A stretch of 32,988 nucleotides of DNA from Oscillospiraceae bacterium (GCA_022508705.1 JAFLUO010000004.1:1-32988); one strand, 5' to 3'; shown: positions 16,754 to 25,990, counted from the first letter of the stretch. Notes: generated by a model not told the origin, from the sequence alone. Made by a program: numbers and translations.

Positions 16754-18808
16754 ATGAACTTTTTGGCTGACATTGGAACAGTTAAAGGCGTGGGCAAGGT
16801 TCGTGTCGAATCTTTTCGCGCGCTGGGCGTTGCCACGGTAGGCGAATTATTGCGCTTTTATCCCCGTGCTTATGAGGATTGGAGCAATATTTTGCCCATT
16901 GAACGCTGCCCCATAGGTGAAAATGTTTGCATTAAAGGAACGCTTCTCTATCCTCTTAAAAACGAGAGAGTGCGCGGCGGAATGCTTATTGCCAAAGGGT
17001 CTGTCAGCGACGGGGACAATATTGTTTCAGTTACGTTCTTTAACAATAAGTATATTACGTCAATGTTAAAATCCGGTGAGGAATATCTTTTTTACGGAAA
17101 GATTACCCTCGGTAAATATTCGGCACGGGAAATGGTTTCGCCAATGTTTATTTCGGTGAAACAGTCGAAAGCAATTCTCCCGATTTATCCTCAAAATCAA
17201 AAAATTACTTCAAGACAAATTCGCTCGGCAGTGGAAGCGGTGCTTGCCGATAAAACCGAAATCCCCGAAATTTTACCAACATATATATTAGAAAAATATT
17301 CTCTTGTGTCCCTTGATACGGCAATTCGGCAAATTCATTTTCCCGAAAGTTCCCTTGCCCTTCAAGACGCACGGAACAGACTGATTTTTGACGAGTTATT
17401 TATATTGCAGCTAAGTCTTTTACGGCTAAAGGACGCAAACTCAATTGTTAAAACAGAAAATAAAATTAAAATTGACTACACAGAAGAATTTTTTGGACTT
17501 CTTCCCTTTAAGCCTACAAATGCTCAAATAAAAGCCGTAAACGCCGCAATTTCTGATATGAAAAGCGGAAAACAGATGAATAGACTTTTGCAGGGCGATG
17601 TTGGCAGCGGAAAAACGGCAGTAGCCGCGGCTTTGGTTTACACTTGTGCTAAAAACGGAATGCAGTCAGCACTCATGGCACCAACTGAGGTTTTGGCAGT
17701 CCAGCATTTTGAAACATTTACAAAGCTTTTTGATTTGTCGGGAATTACCTGTAAGCTTTTAACGGGCAGTACAAAACAGGCTGAAAAAAATCAGATTAAA
17801 GAGAGCCTTAAAAACGGCGAGATCGACTTAATTATCGGTACTCACGCGCTCATACAAGATGACGTTGAATTTGTAAAACTTGGTTTGGTAATTACCGACG
17901 AACAGCATCGGTTCGGAGTAAAGCAAAGAACTGGCCTTTGCTCAAAAGGCGAAAACCCACACGTTTACGTTATGTCCGCAACACCTATTCCAAGGACACT
18001 TGCCCTTATAATGTTCGGCGACCTTGATGTTTCGGTATTAGACGAACTGCCGCCGGGCAGGCAGAAAACCGTGACCTATGCAATTTCATCAAAAAAGCGC
18101 GCCGGAATGTTTGATTATATAAAATCGCATCTCGACAAAGGCTTTCAAGGGTATATCGTTTGCCCGCTTGTTGAGGAAAGCGACGCTGTTTCAGGCGTTC
18201 AGAATGTGGAAGAATATTACGAAAAAGCAAAAAATACTGTTTTTAAAGATTACAGCGTAGGGCTTTTGCACGGTAAAATGACGCCTAAGAAAAAAGACGA
18301 AATAATGGCAGATTTTAAAAACGGAAAAATTCAGTTACTCATTTCCACGGTTGTTATTGAGGTTGGCGTTGACGTTCTCAATGCCGTAATAATGGCAATT
18401 GAAAATGCAGAGCGCTTTGGGCTTTCACAGCTTCATCAGTTAAGGGGACGAGTGGGCAGAGGCACGCAGACGTCAACTTGTATTCTTGTCACCGATTCTC
18501 AAGGTGAGGATACCGTAAGGCGCATGAACATTATGTGTTCAACGACTGACGGCTTTAAAATCGCAGATGAAGATTTACGTCTTCGGGGCCCGGGTGACTT
18601 TTTCGGAACGCGCCAGCACGGGCTACCTAAGCTTCATATTGCGGATTTAATGACAGATTCAAAAATTCTTACCGAAACTCAGGAGCTTGCAAGCGAAATT
18701 ATTGCAAGCGATCCCGATTTTAAAAAGACCGAGCATATAAAAATCGGCAGGCAGGTAATAAAAAAGATAAATTCACTTCAAACACCCGCCACCGCAAACA
18801 CAATATAA
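16754..18808 (+). CDS. recG: ATP-dependent DNA helicase RecG
   Basis: MNFLADIGTVKGVGKVRVESFRALGV..., GDVGSGKTAVAAALVY, VITDEQHRFGVKQR, MSATPIPRTLAL, QLRGRVGRG. The track start at GTG 16694 is in frame but lies inside the repeat element. ATG 16754 matches the usual RecG N-terminus. Confidence 0.93.
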   Translation: MNFLADIGTVKGVGKVRVESFRALGVATVGELLRFYPRAYEDWSNILPIERCPIGENVCIKGTLLYPLKNERVRGGMLIAKGSVSDGDNIVSVTFFNNKYITSMLKSGEEYLFYGKITLGKYSAREMVSPMFISVKQSKAILPIYPQNQKITSRQIRSAVEAVLADKTEIPEILPTYILEKYSLVSLDTAIRQIHFPESSLALQDARNRLIFDELFILQLSLLRLKDANSIVKTENKIKIDYTEEFFGLLPFKPTNAQIKAVNAAISDMKSGKQMNRLLQGDVGSGKTAVAAALVYTCAKNGMQSALMAPTEVLAVQHFETFTKLFDLSGITCKLLTGSTKQAEKNQIKESLKNGEIDLIIGTHALIQDDVEFVKLGLVITDEQHRFGVKQRTGLCSKGENPHVYVMSATPIPRTLALIMFGDLDVSVLDELPPGRQKTVTYAISSKKRAGMFDYIKSHLDKGFQGYIVCPLVEESDAVSGVQNVEEYYEKAKNTVFKDYSVGLLHGKMTPKKKDEIMADFKNGKIQLLISTVVIEVGVDVLNAVIMAIENAERFGLSQLHQLRGRVGRGTQTSTCILVTDSQGEDTVRRMNIMCSTTDGFKIADEDLRLRGPGDFFGTRQHGLPKLHIADLMTDSKILTETQELASEIIASDPDFKKTEHIKIGRQVIKKINSLQTPATANTI

Positions 18809-18821
18809 GGGGAGAATATTT

Positions 18822-19229
18822 ATGATTAAAAAGCCGGACAAAACTTTCAGGGTACTCAGTATCAGCGACAGGCTTCTTGACGGAAGTGAGCTGAGCATTG
18901 AAACGCTTGCAAAGGAATTTGGCGTTTCAATTAGAACGGTACGAAGGGACATTAACGCTCTTAGGGAGTACATTGCCGAATCAGACAATGCAACGCAAAA
19001 TGCCGTTGCATACAATGAATCGAAAAATACATATTTTTTAATAAAGCCGGAGCGTGAATGGGTTACGGCAGAGGAAGCTATTGACGTTACTGAAATTTTG
19101 CTTGAAAGCGACAAATTCAGTAAAGAGCAAGCAGCGGGTATCCTTCATAAAATCATTACACAGGTTGACCCTGCTGAGCGTGACACGGCAAGAAAAGCAA
19201 TCACAAAAGCTTACGAAAGCTATAAATAA
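18822..19229 (+). CDS. HTH (DeoR/HTH_11-type) protein resembling the N-terminal part of WYL regulators but lacking a WYL domain
   Basis: 135 aa: RVLSISDRLLDGSELSIETLAKEFGVSIRTVRRDINALREYI...; ends at ITKAYESYK. The next gene starts about 20 nt later. Confidence 0.75.
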   Translation: MIKKPDKTFRVLSISDRLLDGSELSIETLAKEFGVSIRTVRRDINALREYIAESDNATQNAVAYNESKNTYFLIKPEREWVTAEEAIDVTEILLESDKFSKEQAAGILHKIITQVDPAERDTARKAITKAYESYK

Positions 19230-19249
19230 TAAGAGGGGTGTGTTATTTT

Positions 19250-20311
19250 ATGGGCGAGTGGATAAAAGAGAATAAAGGTAAATTCATAGGAATAATTGCA
19301 GGCGTTGTTGTTCTTGCTATTGCAATAGCAAGTGTATGTGCAATGTCGGCTAAAGGAATGTTTGATAAAAAAGGTAATCCTTCGGAGAAACCTGCTCAAT
19401 CGGTGGGAAATTCAGTTGATAATGAAACTCCGTCGGAAGATAACAACGCAGACTTGTCATCGGAACCCTCTGAAACCGAGTCACAGGTAGAGTCGTCTGA
19501 TGCAACAAATATTACTCCTTCAACAGTTGATCCTACGACTGCTCCGACGACGGAAAAGGAAACGCCGTCAGGTACTCCGTCAACGACGAAGGCAGAGCCC
19601 TCGACAACACCGGTTCCCACAGGCGTTAAATCCTTTACAGACGGCAATAAAAAGGTTTATTATCCTGCCGCATTGGAAGCGGTAAACAAGCAATACCCCG
19701 TAGTTGTCTGGGCAAACGGAACGGGCTGTGCGACTTCCACTTATGACGGGCTTTTAAATAAAATTGCAGAGGGCGGCTACATTGTCGTTGCAGACTCAAG
19801 TGTTATGACCGCCGACGGCACGGCGCAAATTAACTCTATTGACTATATAATCGGTAAAAACAGTGACTCAAACAGCGTTTTCTACGGTAAGGTTGATTCT
19901 GCCAAAATCGGCGCAACGGGTCATTCGCAGGGCGGCAGAAGCTCGGTCAATGCCGCACAAAAAGATGCAAGAATTAAATGTATCGTTTCTATTGCAGGTG
20001 CGTCTTCTGCTGACGAGGCAAACGGCCTTAAAGCCCCTGCACTCTTCTTAACGGGAACGTCGGATATGGTAGTTGTATCTTCACAATGGTGCAAGCCGTC
20101 TTATGATGCGGTTTCTGGCAGAGCGGTTTATGCGTCTTTAAAGGGCGGAGTACATACAACCTGCATGACAAACCCTGAAAAAGTATCAGGTTATGTTGTT
20201 TCGTGGTTTGACGCATATCTTAAAAACGATTCCACGGCAAAGGCTAAATTCCAAAACGGCGGAGAGCTTTCAAAGGACTCTGCCTGGCAGGATTTTGCAA
20301 GCAAAAACTGA
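19250..20311 (+). CDS. Membrane-anchored alpha/beta hydrolase (cutinase/PETase/dienelactone-hydrolase-like)
   Basis: N-terminal TM (FIGIIAGVVVLAIAIASVCA), Ser/Thr/Pro-rich linker, then VVVWANGTGC..., nucleophile elbow GATGHSQGGRSSV, Asp region LFLTGTSDMVV, His region GGVHTTC. Track start GTG 19238. ATG 19250 has SD agagggg at a plausible distance. Confidence 0.8.
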   Translation: MGEWIKENKGKFIGIIAGVVVLAIAIASVCAMSAKGMFDKKGNPSEKPAQSVGNSVDNETPSEDNNADLSSEPSETESQVESSDATNITPSTVDPTTAPTTEKETPSGTPSTTKAEPSTTPVPTGVKSFTDGNKKVYYPAALEAVNKQYPVVVWANGTGCATSTYDGLLNKIAEGGYIVVADSSVMTADGTAQINSIDYIIGKNSDSNSVFYGKVDSAKIGATGHSQGGRSSVNAAQKDARIKCIVSIAGASSADEANGLKAPALFLTGTSDMVVVSSQWCKPSYDAVSGRAVYASLKGGVHTTCMTNPEKVSGYVVSWFDAYLKNDSTAKAKFQNGGELSKDSAWQDFASKN

Positions 20312-20337
20312 TTTAATCTAAATTATAAATACGAAAA

Positions 20338-20373
20338 AACACTCGTTGATTTTATTTTCAGCGGGTGTTTTTT
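20338..20373 (+). terminator. Intrinsic terminator after the hydrolase gene
   Basis: AACACTCGTTGA-ttttattt-TCAGCGGGTGTT (with G-U pairs) plus T run. Confidence 0.75.
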
Positions 20374-20434
20374 ACTGCATATAAAGAAAAAATTTTTTCA
20401 ATAAAAAAATAATTAAAAAACACTTAATTTTTAC

Positions 20435-20463
20435 TTGCCCTAATTCAAAAAGTATGTTAGAAT
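20435..20463 (+). promoter_or_regulatory. Putative promoter of GH51 gene: TTGCCC-N17-TAGAAT
   Basis: 17-nt spacer, about 60 nt upstream of the ATG. Confidence 0.45.
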
Positions 20464-20471
20464 TACTTCCA

Positions 20472-20489
20472 ATTTGATACACGTCAAAT
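20472..20489. promoter_or_regulatory. Inverted repeat ATTTGA-TACACG-TCAAAT just downstream of the GH51 -10 (candidate operator)
   Basis: Perfect 6-bp arms, 6-nt centre, positioned where a repressor would block initiation. Confidence 0.45.
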
Positions 20490-20525
20490 AAAAAAACAGC
20501 TATTTTAATATTCGGAGTTAAAGTT

Positions 20526-22013
20526 ATGGAAAAGTATTTAATCAATCCAAATCAAAAAATCAGCAAAATCAACAAAGACATTTACGGCCATTTTGCAGAG
20601 CACCTGGGGCGGTGCATCTATGACGGAATTTTTGTGGGAGAAGACTCAAAAATCCCCAACGTGAACGGAATGAGATGTGACGTTGTTAACGCACTTCGGG
20701 ATATGGGAATTCCCGTTCTTCGCTGGCCTGGCGGATGCTTTGCGGACGAATACCATTGGAAAGACGGCATAGGCCCGAAGGAAAACAGAAAAAAGATGAT
20801 AAACACCCATTGGGGCGGAGTTGTTGAGGATAATTCATTCGGTACTCACGAATATTTTGAGCTTTGCCGTCAGCTCGGCTGTGATACTTACATAAACGGC
20901 AACGTAGGTTCAGGCACTGTCGAGGAAATGAATGAATGGGTGGAATATATGACCTTTGATGGTGTTTCACCTATGGCAGAGCTCCGCGCGAAAAACGGCC
21001 ACAAAGAGCCGTGGGCAGTTAAATACTTCGGAGTAGGCAACGAAAGCTGGGGCTGCGGCGGAGAAATGGACCCCGAATATTACGGCTGTCTTTTTAAAAG
21101 ATATAACACCTATGTAAGAAACTATGACGGCAACAAGCCCATTTTGCGTATCGCCTGCGGCCCGAACGGAGCCGATTACCATTGGACTAAGCAGGTAATG
21201 GATAAGGTAAAAAATAAGGCTCACGGCATTTCGCTCCATTACTATACTGTTCCAACGGGCGACTGGGGGCACAAGGGCTCTGCTACGGAGTTTGATTTGG
21301 ATGAATACAATTCAACTGTCTGCAAGGCTTACAAAATGGAAGAGCTTGTTACAACGCATCTTAAAATGATGGACAGCGTGAAGCCTGACCATAATGTAAA
21401 GCTCATTATTGACGAGTGGGGTACTTGGTTTGACGTTGAACCTGGCACAAATCCCGGATTCCTCTATCAGCAAAATACTATGCGTGACGCTGTTGTAGCA
21501 GGTCTTACTCTTAATATTTTCAACAAGCACGCAGACAGAATAATGATGGCAAACATTGCGCAGACTGTTAATGTTTTGCAGGCAGTAATTCTTACCGAGG
21601 GCGAAAAAATGGTTCTTACGCCTACATATCATGTGTTTAAGATGTATAAACAGCATCAGGAAAACACTCTTATCGGTTCGTTTATCACTACAAAAGAGCT
21701 TTGCTCAAAGAACGATAACAATAAGAATTATCCTCAGCTCATGGAATCGGCTTCAATTGATGAAAACGGAGTAATTTGTTCAACAGTTACCAATGTTTCC
21801 GCCGATGAAAGCGTAGAAATCAGTTGCCAGATAGCAGATTTCAGCGTAAAAGAAATAAGCGCAGAAATTCTCAGCGGCGAAATTAACGCAAAGAATGATT
21901 TTGAAAATGGCAATAATGTAATTTGCAAGAAATTTACGGATTTCACTAAGACATCTGACGGCTTTACTGCGGTTGTTCCCCCTTGCAGCGTTGTTAAATT
22001 CTCAATAAAATAA
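20526..22013 (+). CDS. GH51 alpha-L-arabinofuranosidase
   Basis: 495 aa. [58 protein letters not shown] (acid/base Glu), [30 protein letters not shown] (nucleophile Glu). Confidence 0.95.
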   Translation: MEKYLINPNQKISKINKDIYGHFAEHLGRCIYDGIFVGEDSKIPNVNGMRCDVVNALRDMGIPVLRWPGGCFADEYHWKDGIGPKENRKKMINTHWGGVVEDNSFGTHEYFELCRQLGCDTYINGNVGSGTVEEMNEWVEYMTFDGVSPMAELRAKNGHKEPWAVKYFGVGNESWGCGGEMDPEYYGCLFKRYNTYVRNYDGNKPILRIACGPNGADYHWTKQVMDKVKNKAHGISLHYYTVPTGDWGHKGSATEFDLDEYNSTVCKAYKMEELVTTHLKMMDSVKPDHNVKLIIDEWGTWFDVEPGTNPGFLYQQNTMRDAVVAGLTLNIFNKHADRIMMANIAQTVNVLQAVILTEGEKMVLTPTYHVFKMYKQHQENTLIGSFITTKELCSKNDNNKNYPQLMESASIDENGVICSTVTNVSADESVEISCQIADFSVKEISAEILSGEINAKNDFENGNNVICKKFTDFTKTSDGFTAVVPPCSVVKFSIK

Positions 22014-22017
22014 GCGT

Positions 22018-22272
22018 ATGAACGAATGCAAACGCTGTCTTTTGCGTGAGAGCGCAGAAAAAGACGTTTATGAGGATATTCAATCAAGAATTGACAAGCT
22101 GTCCGAAAAGGATAAGACGGACAATGACACTTACCGCTGTCGCCTTGAAAATTGCAAGGAATGCGAACATCTCATATCGGGTATTTGCATGAAATGCGGG
22201 TGTTACGTGGAATTACGTGCGGCGTTTAAAAAACAGCATTGTCCGCTGCCCGGTACGGATAAAAAATGGTAA
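22018..22272 (+). CDS. Small cysteine-rich DUF6171-like protein
   Basis: 84 aa with 9 Cys: CKRC...CRLENCKEC...GICMKCGCYVELRAAFKKQHCPLPGTDKKW. Starts 4 nt after the GH51 stop. Confidence 0.7.
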   Translation: MNECKRCLLRESAEKDVYEDIQSRIDKLSEKDKTDNDTYRCRLENCKECEHLISGICMKCGCYVELRAAFKKQHCPLPGTDKKW

Positions 22273-22276
22273 ACAG

Positions 22277-22309
22277 AAAACCACCGATTTCATTTTTATC
22301 GGTGGTTTT
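22277..22309. terminator. Probable bidirectional terminator between convergent genes
   Basis: AAAACCACCGAT-ttcattttt-ATCGGTGGTTTT, 12-bp perfect stem. Confidence 0.8.
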
Positions 22310-22339
22310 AATTTATGTTTGCAAACTATTTATTTTTTA

Positions 22340-23551
22340 TTATGCGGCTACTGTTTTAGCTTTTGACTTATCAAGAGTTAAATTTCCGCTGACGGAACTG
22401 CTTTTAATAATAACAGACCCGTCACCGTAACGCTCGGAGTTGTCAAAATCTCTTGCACTAAATGAGCCGGAAACAGATTCTCTTGAAACTTTGTATCCCA
22501 AAACATCTTCGGGTAGAGTAATTTTTACGTCTCCGCTTACTGATTCTGTGTCAATTTTGTTTGGGGCAACAGCAAATTCAAAATCACCGTTACCGCTTAC
22601 TGTTTCAAATTCAAGTTCTTTAGTATTGAGCTCGCTTGCATAAACATTAGCGGATACAACGGAAATTTCAATCTCATCTGCCTTAAAGGTTTGCGGAATT
22701 TTCAAGGTTAAATCTTTATTTGGTATATTGCTGAAGATTTTCCAATTATTCTCAAGGTGTTCCTCAATTTTAAGAGTACCGTTTTCGATTTTATAGTACA
22801 TAGGGTACGAATTGTTGCCGCCGCTTTCCTCTGCATAAATGGTTTCACCGTCGTAATATTCAATATTTACGCTTCCGTCTATCCAATCAATGTCAATACT
22901 GTTTATATCATCGGTTGCAAACTCAGCAGAGGTGCTGATTTCAGTATATTCACTATTATATTTGTGGTTTAAATCAAACCATCCGTTGACACTGCCGTTA
23001 AGAAAAGAGAATACTGCAATAATTCCTGCAATACTTATGGCGGTTATTGAAAAAATAACAGAAAGAATTATGGGCAAAGCGTTCGATTTTTTCGGCGGAT
23101 AATAAGCATTTTGCGGATACTGAGGGTATTGTGTATAAGGCGGAGTTTCACCCGACTGAACGAATGGAGGGGGAGTCGGTATATTCGGATTTTGTTCTGC
23201 ATTTTCAAATGCTTTTTCATACGCTTTTTGCTGTCTGTTTTTGTTTACATAATCACAAATTGCATAAAAGGCGGGGATTGTAACAAACAAAACCCAAGTG
23301 GGGTGCCAAATGTGGAAAAGCATTCCCACGGCCAAGAAAACTGCGGTTACAAAAACGGGATACAAAAAGGCGGCAGGATTTTTTGATTTTACTGCCGAAA
23401 CAGCAGATTCAACTATCGGAATAAGTAAAAAGACAATCCATCCTATTGCCCAGCCTTTAGCTTTAAACAAATATCCTAAAAGAACGTAAATAATTACGGC
23501 TGCAACGGGTAAAAGAGCGTGAAGCAGCGGATTTGTATTTTTTGTTTTCAT
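22340..23551 (-). CDS. DUF4097-type beta-strand-repeat membrane protein
   Basis: 403 aa. N-terminal TM helices and Pro-rich segment, another TM, then a DUF4097-like repeat region (ELEFETVSGNGDFEFAVAPNKIDTESVSGDVKITLPEDVLGYKVSRESVSGSFSARDF). Confidence 0.8.
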   Translation of the reverse strand: MKTKNTNPLLHALLPVAAVIIYVLLGYLFKAKGWAIGWIVFLLIPIVESAVSAVKSKNPAAFLYPVFVTAVFLAVGMLFHIWHPTWVLFVTIPAFYAICDYVNKNRQQKAYEKAFENAEQNPNIPTPPPFVQSGETPPYTQYPQYPQNAYYPPKKSNALPIILSVIFSITAISIAGIIAVFSFLNGSVNGWFDLNHKYNSEYTEISTSAEFATDDINSIDIDWIDGSVNIEYYDGETIYAEESGGNNSYPMYYKIENGTLKIEEHLENNWKIFSNIPNKDLTLKIPQTFKADEIEISVVSANVYASELNTKELEFETVSGNGDFEFAVAPNKIDTESVSGDVKITLPEDVLGYKVSRESVSGSFSARDFDNSERYGDGSVIIKSSSVSGNLTLDKSKAKTVAA

Positions 23552-23588
23552 AATAATCCCTTCTAAAAAATAAATATTTATTATAAAA

Positions 23589-23617
23589 ATTATACATCAA
23601 AATTTAATCTTTTTCAA
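23589..23617 (-). promoter_or_regulatory. Putative sigma-A promoter for the DUF4097 gene: TTGAAA-N17-TATAAT (reverse strand)
   Basis: -10 complement ATTATA at 23589-23594, -35 complement TTTCAA at 23612-23617, 17-nt spacer, near-consensus. Confidence 0.65.
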
Positions 23618-23632
23618 TTACAATGTTGTAAT
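23617..23632. promoter_or_regulatory. 16-bp palindrome ATTACAA-TG-TTGTAAT between divergent promoters
   Basis: Perfect 7-bp arms. Abuts the -35 of the DUF4097 promoter. Confidence 0.5.
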
Positions 23633-23687
23633 ATTTCTTAATTTAACGGCAAATATGTGCAAATAGGTGTCAAGATGAATAAATGTA

Positions 23688-23716
23688 TTGAAACTTTCAA
23701 TAATTTATGATACAAT
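23688..23716 (+). promoter_or_regulatory. Putative sigma-A promoter of glf: TTGAAA-N17-TACAAT
   Basis: -35 at 23688-23693, -10 at 23711-23716, 17-nt spacer. Confidence 0.65.
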
Positions 23717-23760
23717 GTGTTAATTATAGATGAATTATATTCTTGCTTTTGGAGTTTTTT

Positions 23761-24861
23761 ATGAAGCAATACGATTATCTTATTGTAGGCTCAGGGCTTT
23801 TTGCGGCAGTTTTTGCCAATGAAGCGAAAAAACACGGTAAGAAGTGTTTTGTAATTGAAAAGCGAAATCATATCGGCGGAAATATTTACTGTGAAAATAT
23901 TGAAGGCATAACCGTGCATAAATACGGAGCTCATATTTTTCACACAAGCAACCGCAGAGTTTGGGAATATGTAAATGAGCTTTGCGAGTTTAACAATTTC
24001 ATAAATTCTCCTGTTTGCAATTTTGAGGGCGAGATATATAATCTTCCCTTTAATATGAACACCTTTTCAAAGATGTTTTCTGTAGCATTGCCGAGCGAGG
24101 CAAAAGCGGTTATAGACTCACAAAGAGCTGAGATTAAAGGCGAGCCTCAGAACCTTGAAGAGCAGGCAATAAGCCTTGTGGGAAGAGTTATTTACGAAAA
24201 GCTTATAAAAGGTTATACCGAAAAACAATGGGGCAGGGATTGTAAGGATTTGCCCGCGTTCATAATAAAGCGCTTGCCCGTTCGTTACACATACAATAAT
24301 AATTATTTTAACGATAAATATCAGGGAATACCCGTGAACGGATACAACGAGCTAATTGAGAAAATGTTTGAGGGAATAGAAATTCGCACAAATACTGACT
24401 TTTTCTCAAACCGTGACGAATATTTGTCCCTTGCCGAAAAATGCGTATTTACAGGGCAGATAGATGAATTTTTTGATTACAAGTTCGGTAGTTTAAGTTA
24501 CAGAAGCCTTCGTTTTGAAACGGAAACTATTGATACTGAAAATTATCAGGGTGTGGCGGTTATGAATTTTTCCGAAAGAAAAATACCCTACACCAGAATA
24601 ATTGAGCATAAGCATTTTGATAGTGATGTAAAAACCTCAAAAACAGTAATTACGAAGGAATATCCAGTGCAATGGTCGGCAGGGAGTGAACCCTATTACC
24701 CTGTTAACGATGAACAGAATAACGCTTTGTATAAAAAATATGAAGAGTTAGCAAAGTCCCAAAAGAATGTTATTTTCGGCGGACGGCTCGGATTGTATAA
24801 ATATTATGATATGGACAAGTGCATAGAAAAAGCGCTTGAAATTTGTGATAAAGAGTTTTGA
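23761..24861 (+). CDS. glf: UDP-galactopyranose mutase
   Basis: MKQYDYLIVGSGLFAAVFANEAKKHGKKCFVIEKRNHIGGNIYCENIEGITVHKYGAHIFHTSNRRVWEYV; KGYTEKQWGRDCKDLP. Track start 23743 (TTG). ATG 23761 has SD ggag at 23751-23754. Confidence 0.96.
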   Translation: MKQYDYLIVGSGLFAAVFANEAKKHGKKCFVIEKRNHIGGNIYCENIEGITVHKYGAHIFHTSNRRVWEYVNELCEFNNFINSPVCNFEGEIYNLPFNMNTFSKMFSVALPSEAKAVIDSQRAEIKGEPQNLEEQAISLVGRVIYEKLIKGYTEKQWGRDCKDLPAFIIKRLPVRYTYNNNYFNDKYQGIPVNGYNELIEKMFEGIEIRTNTDFFSNRDEYLSLAEKCVFTGQIDEFFDYKFGSLSYRSLRFETETIDTENYQGVAVMNFSERKIPYTRIIEHKHFDSDVKTSKTVITKEYPVQWSAGSEPYYPVNDEQNNALYKKYEELAKSQKNVIFGGRLGLYKYYDMDKCIEKALEICDKEF

Positions 24862-24863
24862 AT

Positions 24864-25922
24864 ATGAAGGATGTAAAAATTTCGGTAATAATGCCGGTCT
24901 ACAAGGTTGAAAAGTTCATAAGAAAATGTCTTGACAGCGTTTTGGCGCAGACACTCAGCGAGTGGGAGCTTATTGCCGTTGACGACGGAAGCCCTGACAA
25001 GAGCGGTAAAATTTGCGATGAATACGCCAAAAAAGACAGTCGAATTACAGTAATTCATAAAGAAAACGGCGGCGCGCCCTCGGCAAGAAATGCTGCAATT
25101 CCGAAAGCGCGCGGCGAATACCTTTATTTTATGGATTCTGACGATTGGGCAGAGCCTAATATGTTTGAGGAAATGTATAACCTTGCCAAAGAGCATGACG
25201 CACAGCTTGTTGTGTCCGGTTATTACATTGAGACCTATTTCAGCGACACAAAATATTATTCTCAGCAGCAGGCATTGCCGTCAAGAGTTTTTGAAACTCA
25301 AGAGGATTTTCGCAATTATGCTTATAAAATGTTTGACAAAAATCTTCTTTATGCTCCGTGGAACAAGCTGTTTTTAAGGGAGTATATAATTGATAACTGC
25401 ATTACCTTTAAAAACACATTTTGGGACGATTTTCCATTTAATTTAGACGTCATAAAAGATGTTGAAAGAGTTGTTTTGACAGAAAATAAGTATTATCACT
25501 TTATGCGCGCCCGTCAGGAAAGCGAAACTGCGAAATACAGACCTAATATGTATGAAAAGCGTGAAGAGGAGCATGTTTGGATGCTCACTCTATACAAATA
25601 TTGGGGCATTGAGGATGAAAAGAGCCGTGAAATGATACACCGCCGTTATATTGAGCGGGTCATCGGTTGTATTGAAAATGTGACAAATGAGGCTTGTGCT
25701 TTTACTCCGAAAGAGAAAAGGGCGCAAATTAAAATGATGATTAACGCCAAGCCTACACGCATAGCCTTGAAATACGCAAAGCCAAATACGTTTATGATGA
25801 GGCTCATGCTGTTCCCTGTAAAATTGCGAAGCACATGGCTTACATACCTTGAAGGCAAAATCATTTCAAATGTAAAATCGGGGAATATAAAGCTTTTCGC
25901 AACGCTTAAAGCGAACAGATAA
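24864..25922 (+). CDS. GT2-family glycosyltransferase
   Basis: KISVIMPVYKVEKFIRKCLDSVLAQTLSEWELIAVDDGSPDKSGKICDEYAKKDSRITVIHKENGGAPSARNAAIPKARGEYLYFMDSDDW. Track start 24858 (TTG). ATG 24864 is more likely. Confidence 0.95.
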   Translation: MKDVKISVIMPVYKVEKFIRKCLDSVLAQTLSEWELIAVDDGSPDKSGKICDEYAKKDSRITVIHKENGGAPSARNAAIPKARGEYLYFMDSDDWAEPNMFEEMYNLAKEHDAQLVVSGYYIETYFSDTKYYSQQQALPSRVFETQEDFRNYAYKMFDKNLLYAPWNKLFLREYIIDNCITFKNTFWDDFPFNLDVIKDVERVVLTENKYYHFMRARQESETAKYRPNMYEKREEEHVWMLTLYKYWGIEDEKSREMIHRRYIERVIGCIENVTNEACAFTPKEKRAQIKMMINAKPTRIALKYAKPNTFMMRLMLFPVKLRSTWLTYLEGKIISNVKSGNIKLFATLKANR

Positions 25923-25946
25923 AAATTATATTTTGGATTATAATTA

Positions 25947-25979
25947 AAACTCCTATGAATTTTCATAGGAGTTTTTTCT
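25947..25979. terminator. Terminator (likely bidirectional) between convergent GT2 and CDP-glycerol transferase genes
   Basis: AAAACTCCTATGA-attt-TCATAGGAGTTTT, 13-bp perfect stem plus T-rich tail. Confidence 0.85.
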
Positions 25980-25990
25980 TTAGATTTAAA

